Shown here piece by piece: positions 6,566 to 8,295 of a stretch of DNA of 8,295 bases. The DNA lies in the NCBI GenBank assembly GCA_013001365.1, contig JABDMQ010000397.1:1-8295 (forward strand), read 5' to 3'. Every line of letters begins with the position of its first letter. Within the stretch, counting starts at the first letter, position 1. The notes below the pieces were generated by a model. That model saw only the letters and a program-made list of their open reading frames with translations. It had not been told where the DNA came from and did no database searches. Origin of the DNA: Flavobacteriaceae bacterium (lineage in GTDB: Bacteria; Bacteroidota; Bacteroidia; Flavobacteriales; Flavobacteriaceae). The position numbers and the translations under genes are program-made.

Positions 6566-7660
6566 TTATAGATACTTGACAGGATTAGTGTCTGTTGTTG
6601 ATAAAACGATTGCAAAATTAGTGATTTTTTTTCTAAGATAAGAAGCTAGGAGATTTTTTGTGTATTGCTCACTTTCATAATGACCAATGTCAACTAAGAC
6701 AATAGAGTCTTCTGCTTTAAAGAAGTCGTGATATTTAAGGTCGGCAGTAATAAAAACATTTGCCCCTGCTTTTTTTGCGGATTCGATGGCAAAACTGCCA
6801 GATCCTCCAAGAACAGCAACTTTTTTAACTGTATCATAACTAATTGCAGTATGTCGCAAGCTGGAAGCTTTCATCTTTTGCTTAACATCCATAAGAAAAG
6901 TTTGGATGTCCTGTTCAGCAGGCAATTCACCTATCATTCCCATGCCTATATGCTGATTCTTGTTTTCGAGAGTAGTCACTTCATAAGCGATCTCTTCATA
7001 GCTATGCGCCTTGAAAAGAGCTTCAAGCAATTCATTTTCTATATGTTTCGGATAGGTTATACTTATAAGCGTTTCATTGGCTTCCTGAAGTTCATGACTT
7101 TTTCCTTTAGTTGGCTTCGAGTCTTCATTTCCCGTATACGTCCCAATGCCTTCAATGTTAAAACTGCAATTATCATAGTTACCAATACTTCCCGCTCCAG
7201 CTTCAAAAAGAGACTTCCTTAATTTTTCTGCTTCATCGTTGGGGACATAAGTCGTTAGTTTTTTAATTGTTTCGCTTTGAGGGATAAGGATTTTTCGGTT
7301 GATCAGTCCAAGTTGATCACAGATCATATCGTTCACGCCATTCCAGGAATTATCCAATGCTGTATGTATAGCAAAAATTGCAATATCGTTTTTCAGTGCT
7401 TTCATGACAACTCGTTCGACATATGAACGACCGGTCAATTTCTTCAAACCTGAGAAAATAATAGGATGGAAGCTAACTATGAGATTGCAATTGTTCTCAA
7501 TAGCTTCGTCGACAATGCTTTCGAGCGTATCGAGAGTTATCAATATTCCGGTAACTTTGGTATTTGCCTTTCCAACTAATAGCCCGACGTTGTCAAATTC
7601 TTCAGCATATGCTAATGGTGCGAGTTCTTCTAAATGTTGGATGACATCTTGTATGGTCAT
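6566..7660 (-). CDS. Nif3-like dinuclear metal centre protein
   Basis: This is a 364-residue member of the NIF3/YbgI/YqfO family, widespread ring-forming proteins with a two-metal site and poorly defined function, often annotated as GTP cyclohydrolase I type 2 homologues. The N-terminal half has EFDNVGLLVG (21-30), SFHPIIFSGLKK (63-74) and IHTALDN (98-104). The C-terminal half has VAVLGGSGSF (281-290) and DIGHYESE (324-331). Candidate metal ligands are H65, H99, D103, H327 and E331. The first histidine of the usual HHP motif is F64. Residues from about 125 to 240 are the PII-like insertion seen in long (YqfO-type) members and absent from short ones such as E. coli YbgI (about 247 residues). 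The gene is the first of a tight two-gene operon (2-bp gap to the coiled-coil gene) and diverges from lpxK across 42 bp. Family is confident; the biochemical role is not known. Confidence 0.92.
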   Translation of the reverse strand: MTIQDVIQHLEELAPLAYAEEFDNVGLLVGKANTKVTGILITLDTLESIVDEAIENNCNLIVSFHPIIFSGLKKLTGRSYVERVVMKALKNDIAIFAIHTALDNSWNGVNDMICDQLGLINRKILIPQSETIKKLTTYVPNDEAEKLRKSLFEAGAGSIGNYDNCSFNIEGIGTYTGNEDSKPTKGKSHELQEANETLISITYPKHIENELLEALFKAHSYEEIAYEVTTLENKNQHIGMGMIGELPAEQDIQTFLMDVKQKMKASSLRHTAISYDTVKKVAVLGGSGSFAIESAKKAGANVFITADLKYHDFFKAEDSIVLVDIGHYESEQYTKNLLASYLRKKITNFAIVLSTTDTNPVKYL

Positions 7661-7675
7661 GATTTTTCTTTAATT

Positions 7676-7683
7676 CAAAGATA
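7676..7683 (-). promoter_or_regulatory. Possible Bacteroidota -7 promoter element for the nif3 operon
   Basis: On the minus strand this reads TATCTTTG, an exact match to TAnnTTTG, 15 bp before the nif3 ATG, in the only 42 bp between nif3 and lpxK. No convincing TTTG -33 element is seen at the usual spacing. The match would place the start of transcription only about 10 bp before the ATG. Confidence 0.4.
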
Positions 7684-7702
7684 AAATATTTACTTTCGTG
7701 AC

Positions 7703-8266
7703 GTGAAGTTGTTGCGAAAAATATCCTTTCCGTTCATTCCAGCCTATTACACTATGAGCTGGCTGCGCAACAAGTTGTATGACCTTGGATTTATTGGGTC
7801 ACGAAAATTTGATTTGCCGATTATTTGTGTTGGTAATTTAAGTGTGGGTGGAACTGGCAAGACTCCAATGGTAGAATACATTGTCAATTTATTGAAAAAT
7901 GATTTTAGTACGGCTACTTTAAGCAGAGGATACAAACGAAAGACCAAGGGATTTATCAAAGCAGATGACCATGCAACATCACAGACCATAGGTGATGAAC
8001 CTTTGCAATTTCACAAAAAATTGGATAATATAATCGTCGCGGTTGATGCGAATAGATGCAATGGCATTTCAGAATTGATGAAAGACAATGTGGAGGTTGT
8101 TATACTTGATGATGCTTTTCAGCATAGAAAGGTAGATGCTGGTTTAAATATTCTGTTAACGACTTACTCAAATCCGTATTACTCTGATTATGTCCTGCCA
8201 ACAGGAAATCTTCGAGAGCCTAGATCAGGTGCTAAGCGAGCGGATATTATTGTTGTAACGAAATAA
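7703..8266 (+). CDS. lpxK: Tetraacyldisaccharide 4'-kinase LpxK, N-terminal half (truncated by contig-end fold-back)
   Basis: LpxK phosphorylates the 4' position of the lipid A disaccharide precursor at the inner-membrane face, making lipid IVA. Visible motifs are an N-terminal membrane-associated helix (LRKISFPFIPAYYTMSWLR), the P-loop VGNLSVGGTGKTP (43-55), LSRGYKRK (73-80), IGDEP (96-100), the Walker-B-like ILDDAFQHR (134-142), LPTGNLREP (165-173) and RADIIVVTK (179-187). The start is GTG at 7703: an in-frame TAA at 7682 closes the frame upstream, no ATG lies between, and MKLLRKISFPF fits the family. The frame closes at TAA 8264-8266 after 187 codons, against a usual length of about 310-350. 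That stop lies within bases that are a reverse copy of the gene itself, so the real gene should continue past about 8263. The ATP-binding half is present; the C-terminal part with further catalytic residues is not in the window. Confidence 0.9.
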   Translation: MKLLRKISFPFIPAYYTMSWLRNKLYDLGFIGSRKFDLPIICVGNLSVGGTGKTPMVEYIVNLLKNDFSTATLSRGYKRKTKGFIKADDHATSQTIGDEPLQFHKKLDNIIVAVDANRCNGISELMKDNVEVVILDDAFQHRKVDAGLNILLTTYSNPYYSDYVLPTGNLREPRSGAKRADIIVVTK

Positions 8267-8295
8267 TATCCGCTCGCTTAGCACCTGATCTAGGC
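8218..8295. repeat. Perfect 34-bp inverted repeat at the contig end (probable fold-back artefact)
   Basis: The left arm at 8218-8251 lies in lpxK and encodes conserved LREPRSGAKRADII sequence. The right arm at 8262-8295 is its exact reverse complement, with a 10-base turn (GTTGTAACGA, 8252-8261) between them. The right arm ends on the last base of the window and adds no new sequence. The left arm is explained as ordinary lpxK code; the right arm is explained only as a reverse copy of it. Template switching during amplification, or an assembly-graph turn, is far more likely than a natural hairpin. Confidence 0.95.

Noticed and set aside
6114..6579. Two overlapping plus-strand open frames rich in F, L and S opposite the coiled-coil gene.
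   Set aside because: They are the expected mirror of Glu/Lys-rich coiled-coil codons. The apparent membrane-protein look is a composition effect.
6728..7673. Plus-strand open frames of 164 and 89 codons opposite nif3.
   Set aside because: nif3 on the minus strand carries conserved metal-site motifs; these frames have no recognisable domain.
8218..8295. Inverted repeat as the terminal repeat of a transposon, an attachment site or a natural lpxK terminator.
   Set aside because: The left arm is fully explained as conserved lpxK code and the right arm is only its reverse copy ending on the last base. No transposase, target duplication or U-tract accompanies it.
1..8295. Search for a defence system, CRISPR array, biosynthetic cluster, prophage, tRNA or riboswitch.
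   Set aside because: All coding space is filled by recognisable housekeeping or metabolic genes, spacers are about 120 bp or less, and no repeat array or cloverleaf was seen.

Overview
The window is an ordinary stretch of chromosome from a Gram-negative, AT-rich bacterium, most likely a member of the Bacteroidota (Flavobacteriales or Cytophagales type). The signs are: a lipid A gene (lpxK); lipoprotein signals with FSC-type lipoboxes; a nif3 / coiled-coil 'zinc-ribbon' pair next to lpxK; few Shine-Dalgarno sites; two TAnnTTTG-like -7 promoter elements upstream of genes; and kmo and kynU sequences of the Bacteroidota kind. I could not run a search, so placement below phylum is not claimed.

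Layout, left to right. Positions 1-1684 (minus strand) hold the start of kmo, cut by the left edge, preceded by kynU. These are consecutive enzymes of the kynurenine route of tryptophan breakdown (kynurenine to 3-hydroxykynurenine to 3-hydroxyanthranilate). A 109-bp divergent spacer separates them from a plus-strand YbjJ-like MFS transporter (1794-2936), which converges, 3 bp apart, on a minus-strand lipoprotein of unknown function (2940-3599). Next come a two-domain iron-sulfur protein (YjdI-like ferredoxin domain plus CDGSH domain, 3655-4074) and a class I methyltransferase (4195-4995), both on the plus strand. The methyltransferase overlaps tail to tail with a lipoprotein MsrA on the minus strand. 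A strong intrinsic terminator at 5730-5761 closes a tight nif3 / coiled-coil two-gene operon (7660 to 5781, minus strand). lpxK starts divergently at 7703 with GTG.

The right end is not normal sequence. The last 34 bases (8262-8295) are an exact reverse complement of lpxK bases 8218-8251, with a 10-base turn between them. The stop codon that appears to end lpxK after 187 codons lies inside this fold-back, so lpxK is best read as a normal gene cut off by a contig-end artefact.

No mobile element, CRISPR array, phage, toxin, defence cassette or RNA gene was recognised, and no non-coding stretch exceeds about 120 bp. The most notable biology is a coiled-coil zinc-ribbon protein that has lost all four metal-binding cysteines. 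I do not see a new multi-gene system here.
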